Origin: JBLNCE01 sp050260415
Lineage (GTDB): Bacteria > Bacillota > UBA4882 > JAAYXC01
Reading direction: 5' to 3'
NCBI GenBank assembly: GCA_050260415.1
Contig: JBLNCE010000055.1
Location: 1 to 64,000 of the forward strand
Length of the DNA stretch: 64,000 bases
Position 1 is the stretch's first letter. Each line of letters starts with the position of its first letter. Below are positions 15,801 to 23,957 of this stretch, one piece after another. The position numbers were made by a program, and so were the translations under genes. The notes under the pieces were generated by a model that saw only the letters and a list, made by a program, of their open reading frames with translations, was not told where the DNA came from and made no database searches.

Positions 15801-17482
15801 AGTTAGATCTCAGCAGCGACGGGCTTAGTACGACGGTCAACCGGCTGTCCCTGGCGTTAGGTGAGGGTACTCTGCATGCTACCGGGCGCCTGAGCGCGGA
15901 TGAGTTCATGGTGGATCTCGAAGGCAAGGCGTTGCCCCTCTCCGACCTGGCAAAACTGGCCGGTTACAGGGAAGAGGTCAGGGGCCGGGGCGACTTGCGC
16001 CTGTTCCTCGACCGCGCCGGGCGTTCGATGCATGGCGTCTTTTCCGTGGAGATCGGGCAGGGCGCCGCGTGGGCGCAGATACCCCTGGACAGGGTGGTGG
16101 CGGAAGGCGAGATCAAGGATCGCAATATCTGGTTGAACCAGGCGCAACTGATATCCGGCAAGCACTCCCTGACGGCTTCGGGGCGTTTCCCCTTCCCGGG
16201 CGACCTCGGACCGTTGGAGACGCTTATCGGCGGCGTCCCCGGCGGACAAGATCGCCTGGCGCTGAAAGTGGAAGGTACCGAATTACCAGCGCCGCTGTTC
16301 AATCCGGCTTTACGCGGTGTGGTAAGTTTCACCGGCGGTTCCCTCAGTCTGGCGGCCAAAGTGGCTGGTACCTGGGCCAAACCTGCCATGGACGGAACCA
16401 TAACCCTGGCCGGGGCGAGCGGCCGCACGCCGTATTTACCGGATCCCTTCTCGGATTTGTCGGCGGATGTCAGGTTGGACCGGCAAAGCTTCATCATCAA
16501 CGAAGCCGGCGCGCGCATCGGCGCCGGGTCCGCCAAAGCCAGCGGAAGAGTGAGCGTAATGCCGGATGGTTTGCATTACGATCTCAGCCTGCGGGCCAAC
16601 CGGATCGCTTATAAAGACCCGGCGTTCTTCGACGGGCAGATATCAACGGCCGACCTCCTCGTCGCGGGGGGGCCCATTCCCTTTGTCACCGGAAGCATAA
16701 CGGCCAGCGACACCAGGATCACGGCGGGCATTGCGCCGCCGGGCACGCCGCCTCCCCCCATCGGGTTCGATATCCGCCTGGTCGCCGCCAAGGATGTGAG
16801 ATTCTTCTTGCCCGGGGTTGCGGATGTCCCGGTCAGCGGCGAGTTGCAATTGCGGGGCACCATGCTTGCGCCGACCCTGTCTGGGGTCATCAACATCACC
16901 CGCGGCGCGGTCTTTGTCTATGGCGAGCGTTTTGAGATCACGGGCGGGGTGGCGACTTTCACGGTCGACCGGGGTTACCTGCCCCATGTGGAAGTACAAG
17001 GGGTCAAAGTGATACGCGGCGTCAAGATCTTCGTCACCGCACGCGGTGAGATTACCGAAGCCGGCCTGGCGATCAATTTGCGCTCCGACCCTCCCTTGAC
17101 CCAGCAGGAAATCCTCGGATTGCTGCGATGGTCGTCGAGCCCCGACGGGTCCGAAGCGGGACCGAGCCCCGTGACGTTCTTCGTGGGCGGGCTCGAACTG
17201 GTGGTCGATACGGTTTTTGGACAATTGTCGGAGGATTTTCGGCGGCTGATCGACGCGGACCAACTCCAACTGGGTCTGGACGATCGATCCGGCGCTTTCA
17301 GCCTCCAGATGGGCAAGTTTGTCCGCGATGATCTGTATGTTTCTTACAAAGCCGAACTCTTTGAGTTTGGCCAGCGCGTCTGGTCGTTTGATTATCATCT
17401 GAACCCGTTTCTTGTCTTGAGCGGTGTGTTCAGCACGACCGAGGACCCCAAATGGGGATTGTCTTACCAGATTCGGTTCTAG
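12812..17482 (+). CDS. tamB: TamB-like translocation and assembly module protein
   Basis: TamB/AsmA-type proteins span the periplasm as a long hydrophobic groove and carry phospholipids, or help barrels insert, with a BamA/TamA partner. The 1556-residue protein has an N-terminal membrane anchor (KLLLVLLGCLWLAPQVTAYVM), many degenerate beta repeats of AsmA type (VNGSLG, ATGRLS, ASGRF), and a C-terminal DUF490 domain from about residue 1200 with ATFTVDRGYLPHVEVQ, LTQQEILGLL and the final GLSYQIRF barrel-like strand. ATG 12812 is chosen because GGAGG precedes it; upstream in-frame starts would read into the S55 gene. It is followed by the sigma factor and BamA. Confidence 0.93.
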   Translation: MEKARLYRTGKLLLVLLGCLWLAPQVTAYVMLRQPWVLARLEDALRGDLVRPYGLAVEFSHLKAGPGLGLEIPGLRLRDLRQKRSPAVIRVAHVYARFSLFRLLLNLKHPEAAVVEILMDRPEIEFSRAADGSWLWQRFMRAERSKNYFRPVIGLHAAKVVFHDSPTIRPLGVVTLPDARFDLRAYPAIRGWATILTGLDPGLRLSVTARYNLDDGEGWARLAWRGAAPALWQASGWIPAERARVLGGKLDGEAEIVLGKSLGVRQASVKLTEGRVQIVRAGLPVVSISGQAGLRRRVLDLTNLRVTLGHGSLRGDLRLDIAEIKNPSISGTVRIGGVELGELSSLLPLPAETKARGRVQGWVAISGRWPRPILRGEYSLADGEFSSPSLPSFMKIRATGRLAAQTLHITTLLGEAGGIKVAGRGQMRLLPSPRLDLTLETGKGSIGGVLGELGAPGWRGKADVRTRVTAVPGRIAMEADLKWYDLSWQGRSLPDGGAEVNCEAEGADVRFMALCQAGSGRLKAQGRLARGEWQGSARLDRVRLAPLAQLLPPAAGGIDGEASGNLLWHGPVAWPEVKLAGHVTNLSVAGRRFDALQGSFSWRGSEITVDACQVTAGEASASMRGRVDWRRNDLVLNLALHGLPLAIFQPGMPGRIEGQVDLSGGWPKEITGRGWAHLSGLAWQGVPLGVAELEADLAGGTVNIRRGHLESADGRLDMTGAIQLAGGNALALAVTDLDWAASAWNALLPGRAGLRGRLTGTGRITGTLDAPLAEVSLAMGPGEAFDLEWRSVVADLRWQERLIVERAVLTGLGMEIAVNGSLGPEDGWDLGLMVREADLAAVADAIPYEIPVPLGRVGGLARLEGRIKGPLGQPVLEGELQLVDPVFGSFSCERMDGRFNLERGVLSLAALEAWSGSRKYAAHGRIDLRRGTAEAVLGVVRGDLAGMLGLASIHLPWPLQGVVTGTARVSGSLSRPTWRSELRLEEGSLGKVAVAGELDLSSDGLSTTVNRLSLALGEGTLHATGRLSADEFMVDLEGKALPLSDLAKLAGYREEVRGRGDLRLFLDRAGRSMHGVFSVEIGQGAAWAQIPLDRVVAEGEIKDRNIWLNQAQLISGKHSLTASGRFPFPGDLGPLETLIGGVPGGQDRLALKVEGTELPAPLFNPALRGVVSFTGGSLSLAAKVAGTWAKPAMDGTITLAGASGRTPYLPDPFSDLSADVRLDRQSFIINEAGARIGAGSAKASGRVSVMPDGLHYDLSLRANRIAYKDPAFFDGQISTADLLVAGGPIPFVTGSITASDTRITAGIAPPGTPPPPIGFDIRLVAAKDVRFFLPGVADVPVSGELQLRGTMLAPTLSGVINITRGAVFVYGERFEITGGVATFTVDRGYLPHVEVQGVKVIRGVKIFVTARGEITEAGLAINLRSDPPLTQQEILGLLRWSSSPDGSEAGPSPVTFFVGGLELVVDTVFGQLSEDFRRLIDADQLQLGLDDRSGAFSLQMGKFVRDDLYVSYKAELFEFGQRVWSFDYHLNPFLVLSGVFSTTEDPKWGLSYQIRF

Positions 17483-17743
17483 AAGATGTCTGATGATTAA
17501 TGGGAAAATGCCGATTTCCGTGGGGGCACCGCATGTGGCCCTTGATGGAGCATGCCACCGGGGAACGATCTCGCCCGTGGCGCCGTTAGACAAGCCAACC
17601 GGGTTTCAGGTTTGGGCGGCATTGCCAGGCGTGCCTGGAAGTAACGGCTGGCTGTGGCAGGAGAACAGGGCGGCAAAGGAGAAACACGTTGGTGGCGGTA
17701 ATAAGTTGCCAGTCCCGGGCATTGGCGTCGGGGTGATGGCCGG

Positions 17744-18391
17744 TTGCTCCAGGAATACCTGGCGGAGCTCAGTAGAGTGCGATTGCTGGAACCGGATGAG
17801 GAGAGGTCGCTCTGGCGGGCCTTGAAGGATGAGGGCAGTCGCGAGAGCCGTCAGCGTCTGATCGAGGCATATCAACCGCTGGTGTTCAAGATCGCTCTCC
17901 GGCTGGCGACGGACGAGGGGCTCTGTATCGAACTGGTGCAGGAAGGGACTCTGGGCTTGATCGAGGCCGTGGAAGGTTTCATCCCCGATCGCGAGGTCAG
18001 GTTCAGCACCTATGCCCAGTACCGGATCAGGGGACGCATGCTCGATTTCCTGCGCCGCAGGTCTCGCCCGTCGCCGTATGCGTTGGAACTCGCCCACTGG
18101 GAGGGAGAGGTCGGTGAATTCCTGGACCTGGTTCAGGATGAACGCGTTAACCTCGAGGAAGAGGTCGACCGGCGCGCAATGTGCGAGCTGCTCCAGAAAG
18201 CTTTGGAACGATTGAACGTGAAGGAGCGTCAAATCGTCGAGGGCATTTATCTGAGAGACCGGACCCCCCAGGAAGTGGCGGTCGAGCTCGGGATCAGCGC
18301 CTCGTATCTCTACAAGACGCAAAAGAGAGCGTTACGGCGATTGCGGGGCATGTTGGCCAAGAACAGGGCGGAGATCAAGTCACTGGGGTAG
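17744..18391 (+). CDS. Sigma-70 family sigma factor (SigF/SigB/FliA-like group 3)
   Basis: The 215-residue protein has sigma region 2 (LIEAYQPLVFKIALRLA, the core-binding LVQEGTLGLIEAVEGF, and the -10 recognition segment FSTYAQYRIRGRMLDFLRR). A short, poorly conserved region 3 follows, then region 4 with a helix-turn-helix (TPQEVAVELGISASYLYKTQKRALRRLR). The only in-frame start is TTG 17744; stop codons lie just upstream at 17699-17704. No clear Shine-Dalgarno is seen. Its place between tamB and bamA suggests it controls envelope genes or is controlled by envelope state, but this is inference. No anti-sigma gene of a known family is adjacent; the next gene is a membrane protein of unknown function. 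Confidence 0.85.
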   Translation: MLQEYLAELSRVRLLEPDEERSLWRALKDEGSRESRQRLIEAYQPLVFKIALRLATDEGLCIELVQEGTLGLIEAVEGFIPDREVRFSTYAQYRIRGRMLDFLRRRSRPSPYALELAHWEGEVGEFLDLVQDERVNLEEEVDRRAMCELLQKALERLNVKERQIVEGIYLRDRTPQEVAVELGISASYLYKTQKRALRRLRGMLAKNRAEIKSLG

Positions 18392-18578
18392 CCGGCTTCA
18401 CGGCTAGAAAACCAGTCAATAGACGCACGTCTTTGACCGAAGAATGCCTTCAGGGACGATGAAGGGGTCAGAAGGCGGACAAGCACGGGACGAAAGGCAA
18501 GTGGACCGCGCGATAGTAATGGGGAAAGGGTGTGAAATCCGAAACCGCCCAAGGCAGCGCGCCGGGAGGATGATCGCG

Positions 18579-19283
18579 ATGTCCCGCCCAAAAACGGAAC
18601 AAGTAATATCCCATATCGAAGACGCCCAATCCTGGCTGGCGAGAGCCAAGGAAGATTACCGGTCCGCCGAGCATATCCGGGGAGAGTTGAACCTGTCCCT
18701 CGCTCAGGCCGAGGTCAAGTATGCTTGGGAACTGAGCCGGCGGCCCGCGGCAGCCGCCGCGCCCACAAAATTGCGCCGTGCGCGGGTGCGGTGGGGGCTG
18801 CCGATGGCCGCCTGCCTTGGATTGGTGTTATTGGCGGTAGTCCTGGCCTCGCGCCTCATCGTGCCATCGTCCTCCATGGAAGGTCCGGTCGCGCGACGAG
18901 CGGCGCCTGCGATCGGCCGCGAACCAAGACCGTACAGCCAGTCAAACCCGCCGGCGGATACGCCGGTCCGGCGCGCGCCCGCCCGGGCCTCGATCGTGCC
19001 GGAGGCCGGAGAAGCCGCCACGCCGCCCGCATCGGTGGAGACGCCCGCGATGCGGGACCCCGAGATCTCCGCACCCAGTCCCACGCCGGTGGATGCGGCC
19101 CAGGTGCATCCCGGCGGCGCGACCCCCCCGCCGGACGCCAGAGAGACAGCGGCACCTTCCCCCGCTGATGATCTCCATGCCGCGAGCGGCGGCGGGTTGG
19201 CGTTCGACCTGCGTGAGTTGGAGCGAGTCGCCCAGGAAACGTTGAGAGCCGGGGAAGGAGCCACGGGATACAAGGTCAAATGA
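18579..19283 (+). CDS. Unknown single-pass membrane protein with Pro/Ala-rich periplasmic part
   Basis: I do not recognise this 234-residue protein. A charged N-terminal helical segment (about residues 5-50, SHIEDAQSWLARAKEDYRSA) probably lies in the cytoplasm, followed by one transmembrane helix (about 70-90, AACLGLVLLAVVLASRLIV) and a long Pro/Ala/Ser-rich region that resembles a periplasm-spanning linker. It ends with a short predicted helix (FDLRELERVAQETL). ATG 18579 is preferred, as GGGAGG at 18564-18569 is correctly spaced from it but touches the ATG at 18570. Lying directly after a sigma factor, it could act as a membrane-bound regulator, but no anti-sigma fold is visible. Confidence 0.7.
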   Translation: MSRPKTEQVISHIEDAQSWLARAKEDYRSAEHIRGELNLSLAQAEVKYAWELSRRPAAAAAPTKLRRARVRWGLPMAACLGLVLLAVVLASRLIVPSSSMEGPVARRAAPAIGREPRPYSQSNPPADTPVRRAPARASIVPEAGEAATPPASVETPAMRDPEISAPSPTPVDAAQVHPGGATPPPDARETAAPSPADDLHAASGGGLAFDLRELERVAQETLRAGEGATGYKVK

Positions 19284-19365
19284 ACATGTCTTTACCTGGC
19301 CGGGATTCGAAAGCAAGCAGGACAAGGTGCTTTCGAGATCCGGGTTTTTCAAAGGAGGCAACATT

Positions 19366-21150
19366 ATGTCCCTGGTCGCTTGCCGGACGCGGAGCGTCCT
19401 GGTTTTCGCTCTGGCCCTGCTTGCCCTGACGGCGATTGCATCCGCCGGCCTTGCGAATGAACAGAGCCCGATGGTGGTGATGATTACCGTCGAGGGGAAC
19501 AAGCATGTGCCGACGGAGGAGATCCTGGCCGCGGTCAAGCGCACTCAGATCGGCGCCCCCTTGAATCTGGACGCGGTCGCGGCCGACCAAAAGGCCCTTT
19601 TCGAATTGGGATACTTTTCCGAAATCCTGCCGCCGGAGTATCGTAAGGCCTTGGGCGGGGTGAAGGTTGTCTTTCGCGTGGTCGAGAATCCGACCCTGAA
19701 GGAACTCAAGCTTACGGGCCTCACGAAGATGCCGGTCGCGGAGGCCGTCGCGGTTTTCACCACAAAGCCGGGCCAGGTTATCGGGCGGAATACGCTGGCA
19801 AAAGACTTGAAACGCTTGATGGATACCGCCCGCGACAATTACGGACTCTTGATCAAATCGCCCACCCAGGTTATCTCGCCGGACGGCGTGGTCGAGATCG
19901 CTCTGGTCGAGATGCGGCTGCGCAATCTGAGCTTCACCGGACTGAAGAAGACCAGGCCGGAAGTGGTTCGTCGCGAGATCTCGGCCAAAGAAGGAGAGAT
20001 CTTCGACCTCAAAACCTTCATGAAAGACCTGCAAAACCTCTTCATGCTGGGCTATTTCGAGGAAATCAACCCGAAATTCAGCGAGGGCGAAGCCCCGGAC
20101 GCGCTCGACGTTCAGGTAAGCTTCACGGAAGCTAAGACCGGCACGGTCCAGTTCGAGCTCTCCTATATCCCCGCCGACCAGGAGTTCGCCGGCGCGATCA
20201 AGCTGGGCGACGCGAATTTCTTTGGGACGGGCAACAATGTCAGCGGCAGCGTGGAACTGAACCGCGACAAGCGCAATTTCGATCTGAACTTCACGGACCC
20301 TTGGCTGGATAAAAAGCATACTTCGCTGAACGTCCACTTTTACAGCGATTTTGACGCGTTCGTGGCCGCGGACGCGGACATCGGCGATCCGCTAGACCTG
20401 GTCAAGGCCCAGGAGACCCTCAGGGGTTGGGAAATCAGCCTTGGGCGGCCGCTCGGCCGGAATCTGACCGCGTCGATCGCCGGCAAGCATCAGTACCTCA
20501 ACCGGGAAGAGACAGGGACATGGCCGGCGGAGACGGATCCGGACTACAGGACTCCCCCCGCCACGGTGCCGGACGTCACCCACGGCGGCGTGGAGACCAA
20601 CAGCCTGTCCTTGCAGCTTCAGTACAAGGATCTGACGCCGCAGAAGGCGAAGTACGTCTATGTCGCCGACGGGATCAAAGCCAGTCTGAGTACTGAATTG
20701 GCCGGCGGTCTCCTTGGCGGCGACACGCAGTTCAACCGTTACGTGCTCGAATCGTCGTTCTTCAAGTCGGTCTCGGAGCGCGATGTCTTCGCCCTCAGGC
20801 TCAAGCTCGGATTGGTGGACGCCGTTCATGACCCGCTGAAGACCGCGAACTTCATCTCCGGCGGCTCCGAGTCGCTGCGCGGTTACGACTTACGGGAGTT
20901 CAGCTCCACGCAGATCGGCCTGGCCAATCTGGAGTTCAGGCACAGGTTCAACGACACCTTCGAAGGGGTCGTCTTCTACGACGCGGGCAAGCTCTATGAC
21001 GCGGAAGACGGCTGGCAAACGGCCAGCGATTACGGCGTGGGCTTGCGCATCTGGGTTCCCTATCTGGGGCAGATCAGGCTTGATTACGGTTGGCAAGCCG
21101 GCGCCGGCGAGCCGCCGAAGTTCCACTTCTCCCTTGGCGAGCTGTTCTAG
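19366..21150 (+). CDS. bamA: BamA/TamA-type outer-membrane assembly protein
   Basis: BamA-family proteins insert beta-barrels into the outer membrane. The 594-residue protein has a signal peptide (about 1-28), then three POTRA domains (opening with VVMITVEGNKHVPTEEI, ENPTLKELKLTGLTKMP and EMRLRNLSFTGLKKTRPEVV), and a C-terminal 16-strand-type barrel carrying the loop-6 motif GGSESLRGYD and the final GELF. It is shorter than E. coli BamA, which has five POTRA domains, and typical of diderm Bacillota. ATG 19366 has an excellent Shine-Dalgarno (AAAGGAGG). Its position with tamB, OmpH-like chaperones and lpxD forms a classic outer-membrane cluster. Confidence 0.95.
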   Translation: MSLVACRTRSVLVFALALLALTAIASAGLANEQSPMVVMITVEGNKHVPTEEILAAVKRTQIGAPLNLDAVAADQKALFELGYFSEILPPEYRKALGGVKVVFRVVENPTLKELKLTGLTKMPVAEAVAVFTTKPGQVIGRNTLAKDLKRLMDTARDNYGLLIKSPTQVISPDGVVEIALVEMRLRNLSFTGLKKTRPEVVRREISAKEGEIFDLKTFMKDLQNLFMLGYFEEINPKFSEGEAPDALDVQVSFTEAKTGTVQFELSYIPADQEFAGAIKLGDANFFGTGNNVSGSVELNRDKRNFDLNFTDPWLDKKHTSLNVHFYSDFDAFVAADADIGDPLDLVKAQETLRGWEISLGRPLGRNLTASIAGKHQYLNREETGTWPAETDPDYRTPPATVPDVTHGGVETNSLSLQLQYKDLTPQKAKYVYVADGIKASLSTELAGGLLGGDTQFNRYVLESSFFKSVSERDVFALRLKLGLVDAVHDPLKTANFISGGSESLRGYDLREFSSTQIGLANLEFRHRFNDTFEGVVFYDAGKLYDAEDGWQTASDYGVGLRIWVPYLGQIRLDYGWQAGAGEPPKFHFSLGELF

Positions 21151-21159
21151 GCGGTCGTC

Positions 21160-21312
21160 ATGCCGGCCTACCGGCATAACAATGTACGAAGATCGGGCCG
21201 GCACGATCGACTGCTGACTGCTCTTGGGTAAGCGCCTTGCGGCGCGACGCAGGCCTGGCTTCCTCCTGAAAATAGAGTGAGCGCGCGCGGCGCCGGAGGC
21301 GGGTCCGGCGCC
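21160..21312. other. Two hairpins in the gap after bamA
   Basis: ATGCCGG/CCGGCAT (21160-21177) and GGCGCCGG/CCGGCGCC (about 21289-21312). Neither has a T-run, so they are weak terminator candidates and may instead stabilise mRNA ends in the cluster. Confidence 0.45.
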
Positions 21313-21349
21313 TAGACCTCCGGGAGAATCCAAACGGTAGGGGCGATGC

Positions 21350-22645
21350 ATGACGATGGTACGCGGCGCGAGGTTGACCGCGGTCACGCTGATACTCCTC
21401 GTCGCGTGGGCGCAGCGGTCTTCCGCCTCCACCACCACGCCATCGGCGGTGGTGGAGCGGGTCAGCGTTGCCGTCCGGACCGCCGTGCCCTTGCCCGACG
21501 CCCTCCACGCGCGGATTGAGGCCAGTATCACCGTGGTGGCCGAACGGATCGTGCTTGGACGGCCGGTGGCCACGGTCGAGGGAGCGCGGGACGATTGCGC
21601 GCGCGTTATCCTGGAGGTCTTCAACCGCATCCTGACGGGTTATCGCATTGACCAGCTCAGCCTCGAAGTGGGCGGCACGGTGAGGATAACGGCGTATCTC
21701 TCTCCGGACGGCGCGCTCGTTGAAAGCGTGGATATCGCGCTGCACGCGCCCGGTCTGAAAGACGGCGGGCGCGCCCTCCTCCAGCAGAGCTTGGCCTTGG
21801 AACACGATCGGTTTGTCCAAGTCTTTCGGGGCGTACCGGTCGCGGCGTTATCGTGGGCTTTGCCGTTGCTTGCACCGCTGACTGAGGAGGCATTGCAGGA
21901 GGAATACCCCGGTTTTCGGGCGATGGTGGTATTCAGGGAGAGCGGGAATCCGGTCGTCGAATTGAGTCTATCGCCAGGCCAGCCGGCGGTAGAGGAGATT
22001 CTGTTGGAACTCTCGTCCGACACCTTGCCGCGTTTTCTGGCGGGGCTATGGCGGCAGCGCGCCTGGGGCTGTCTCGCCGATCTCGAAGGTCTCCCGGTCG
22101 CGTTCGTCCGCCGCTGGCAGGCGAGGATCGAGCAATACATCACGGGTCAATTGGCGGCCGACCCATCTCTTTCCAGGTGGCGCCTGCAATGGGAGACAAG
22201 GATGCAGCCGGGCACGACCACGCGGGTCAAGATCCTTGCCGAGGCCGAGCATTATTCCTTCAACATTCGGGGCCATTTGCAGATTACCGATCCCGCCGTA
22301 CTCGGCCTTAGCCTCCGCGCCAGTGTGCTGCCCCTGCCGGGGTGGGAGTTGGCGGGGGAGGCGCTGGCCGATACCACGGGTTCGGGTCTTGATTTCAGCG
22401 GTTCGCTCATCGGCGCGCTCGCGCCGGAACTCACCGTCGGGCTGACGCAAACGACGCGGGAAAAGGAGCGCCGCCTCTGGCTATGCTACGCGTCCGAACG
22501 GGGCGACCGCTTCATTGTCAGCGGGGACCTGGTCTCAGCCGAACTTGCCGCGACCGTAGGCTTTTCCGTCGAGAACCAGCTGCTGATGACCTTCACCGTT
22601 GATTCGCGCAGGCGGTACTATCTAGCGGTCCAGTTGGGGCTCTGA
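21350..22645 (+). CDS. Unknown secreted envelope protein in the BamA-OmpH cluster
   Basis: I do not recognise this 431-residue protein. It has a signal peptide (about residues 1-27, TAVTLILLVAWAQRSSAS), a first half of alternating strands and helices (VEGARDDCARVILEVFNRILTG and a repeat-like second unit around residues 190-290), and a C-terminal third rich in amphipathic beta-strands (TRVKILAEAEHYSFNIRG, GLTQTTREKERRLWLCY) ending YYLAVQLGL. The C-terminal half could be a small barrel, although it ends in Leu, not Phe. Its place between bamA and the OmpH-like genes makes an outer-membrane assembly or transport role likely. It could be POTRA-like in its N-terminal half, which I cannot verify by eye. 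Confidence 0.75.
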   Translation: MTMVRGARLTAVTLILLVAWAQRSSASTTTPSAVVERVSVAVRTAVPLPDALHARIEASITVVAERIVLGRPVATVEGARDDCARVILEVFNRILTGYRIDQLSLEVGGTVRITAYLSPDGALVESVDIALHAPGLKDGGRALLQQSLALEHDRFVQVFRGVPVAALSWALPLLAPLTEEALQEEYPGFRAMVVFRESGNPVVELSLSPGQPAVEEILLELSSDTLPRFLAGLWRQRAWGCLADLEGLPVAFVRRWQARIEQYITGQLAADPSLSRWRLQWETRMQPGTTTRVKILAEAEHYSFNIRGHLQITDPAVLGLSLRASVLPLPGWELAGEALADTTGSGLDFSGSLIGALAPELTVGLTQTTREKERRLWLCYASERGDRFIVSGDLVSAELAATVGFSVENQLLMTFTVDSRRRYYLAVQLGL

Positions 22646-22763
22646 GACAGATGACGCATTAGCATGGCCGGCGACGGGCTTAATGCGTTTCACATAGACC
22701 ATGTTCTGGACAAGCGGAGAGAGAACGGCAGGAAAAAAGGAAAGAAGAAGGAGACGAGAGCAC

Positions 22764-23333
22764 ATGACAAGGCGCAAGACGATGATGATCCTCTTTGGCG
22801 CGGCGCTGCTGGCCGTGGCGGCGTTTGCGTCTCAGATTTTTGGCGCGGCGGCGGCAAGGACCGATACTCTTACGCCGCAATCGGTCGGGTTGGTCGACCC
22901 GTCCATAATCCAAGAAAAGTTTCCCGATTATGTCCGGCTAATGGAATTGAAGAAGGCGTACGACAACGAGTTGAACGTCTATTCCGCCTACCTCCAGAGC
23001 CAGGTACAAAGCTATATATTGGAGCTCAACAAGAAAGAGGAAGCGGAGAGCGAAGGGAAGTCGCCGGAAGAAAAAAAGACCATCCAGGCCAAGTACGCCA
23101 ACCTGGCACAGGTTCGAAAACAGGAAGCCACACAACAGAACCAGGCGAAAATAAAAGAATTGCAGGATAAGCTGAACGCGGAGAGGGACAAGGCCGAAGC
23201 AAAAGTGACGGCGGCGATCGAAGCGGTCTCGGCGGAAAAAGGCGTTGCCATCGTCCTGAACAAAACCGCCGTATACTTTGGCGGTCTCGACATCACCGCT
23301 GATGTGCTCGCCAAGGGCGAAGTCAAGAAATAG
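22764..23333 (+). CDS. ompH: OmpH/Skp-like periplasmic chaperone, paralog 1
   Basis: Skp-type chaperones hold unfolded outer-membrane proteins in the periplasm with long coiled-coil tentacles. This 189-residue protein has a signal peptide (TMMILFGAALLAVAAFASQIFGA), a VGLVDPSIIQEKFPDY opening matching the OmpH fold, a charged coiled coil (about 55-145), and the conserved closing motif KGVAIVLNKTAVYFGGLDITADVL. ATG 22764 follows AAGGAG; earlier in-frame starts would add a charged tail before the signal peptide. Three related genes follow without gaps. Confidence 0.88.
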   Translation: MTRRKTMMILFGAALLAVAAFASQIFGAAAARTDTLTPQSVGLVDPSIIQEKFPDYVRLMELKKAYDNELNVYSAYLQSQVQSYILELNKKEEAESEGKSPEEKKTIQAKYANLAQVRKQEATQQNQAKIKELQDKLNAERDKAEAKVTAAIEAVSAEKGVAIVLNKTAVYFGGLDITADVLAKGEVKK

Positions 23334-23360
23334 CACCCGCGCAAAGGAGCGAAACACATT

Positions 23361-23957
23361 ATGTCATTACGCCGTAATCTCCTCGTCGACATGGTGCTGC
23401 CCGTGGTCGTCTTCGCGTTGGCCCTCGTTTTCGCGGCGCATAGCGAGACCAAGACCGCGCCCGAGACCATGTTGGCGGATTCTGTCGGCTACTTCGATCT
23501 TGACGAGACCAAGGAAAAGCTTACCGATTTTACGCGGCTTACGGACTTGAAGACTGCTTACGACGGGGAGTTGAACAAGTTCGCCGCCGCGCAGCGTCAA
23601 GGGGCGGCCGCGTACTACGCCGACCTGGAACAGAAAAAAGACCAGGAACTTGCCGGCAAGAACGAAACGGAAAAGCAGGCCATCGAGCGGAAGTACGAGA
23701 ACCTCGCCCGTGATAAAGCTACCGCGGTTAACCAGGCCGTACAGGACAAGATGAACGAACTCCAGGCCAAGCTGAACGAGGAAATCGTCAAGGCCGACGG
23801 ACGTTTACGCCAGGCGGTCGCCTTGGTCGCCAAAGAGAAAGGTCTGAAACTGGTCCTGGTGGAGGCGGCCATCTACCGCGGCGGCATTGACGTTACCGCC
23901 GACGTCATCGCCAAGGGTAACCAAATATACAAGGACGCTCAAGCAAAGAAAAAATGA
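23361..23957 (+). CDS. ompH: OmpH/Skp-like periplasmic chaperone, paralog 2
   Basis: The 198-residue protein repeats the layout of the preceding gene: signal peptide (MVLPVVVFALALVFAAHS), VGYFDLDETKEKLTDF opening, coiled coil (QKKDQELAGKNETEKQAIE), and closing motif KGLKLVLVEAAIYRGGIDVTADVI. The similarity of order and motifs to paralog 1 shows a tandem duplication followed by divergence. It overlaps the next gene by 4 bases (ATGA), so they are translationally coupled. Confidence 0.87.
   Translation: MSLRRNLLVDMVLPVVVFALALVFAAHSETKTAPETMLADSVGYFDLDETKEKLTDFTRLTDLKTAYDGELNKFAAAQRQGAAAYYADLEQKKDQELAGKNETEKQAIERKYENLARDKATAVNQAVQDKMNELQAKLNEEIVKADGRLRQAVALVAKEKGLKLVLVEAAIYRGGIDVTADVIAKGNQIYKDAQAKKK

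Noticed and set aside
17625..17638. CCAGGC-GT-GCCTGG inverted repeat upstream of the sigma factor
   Set aside because: Short, no T-run, no second copy; not supported as a terminator or operator.
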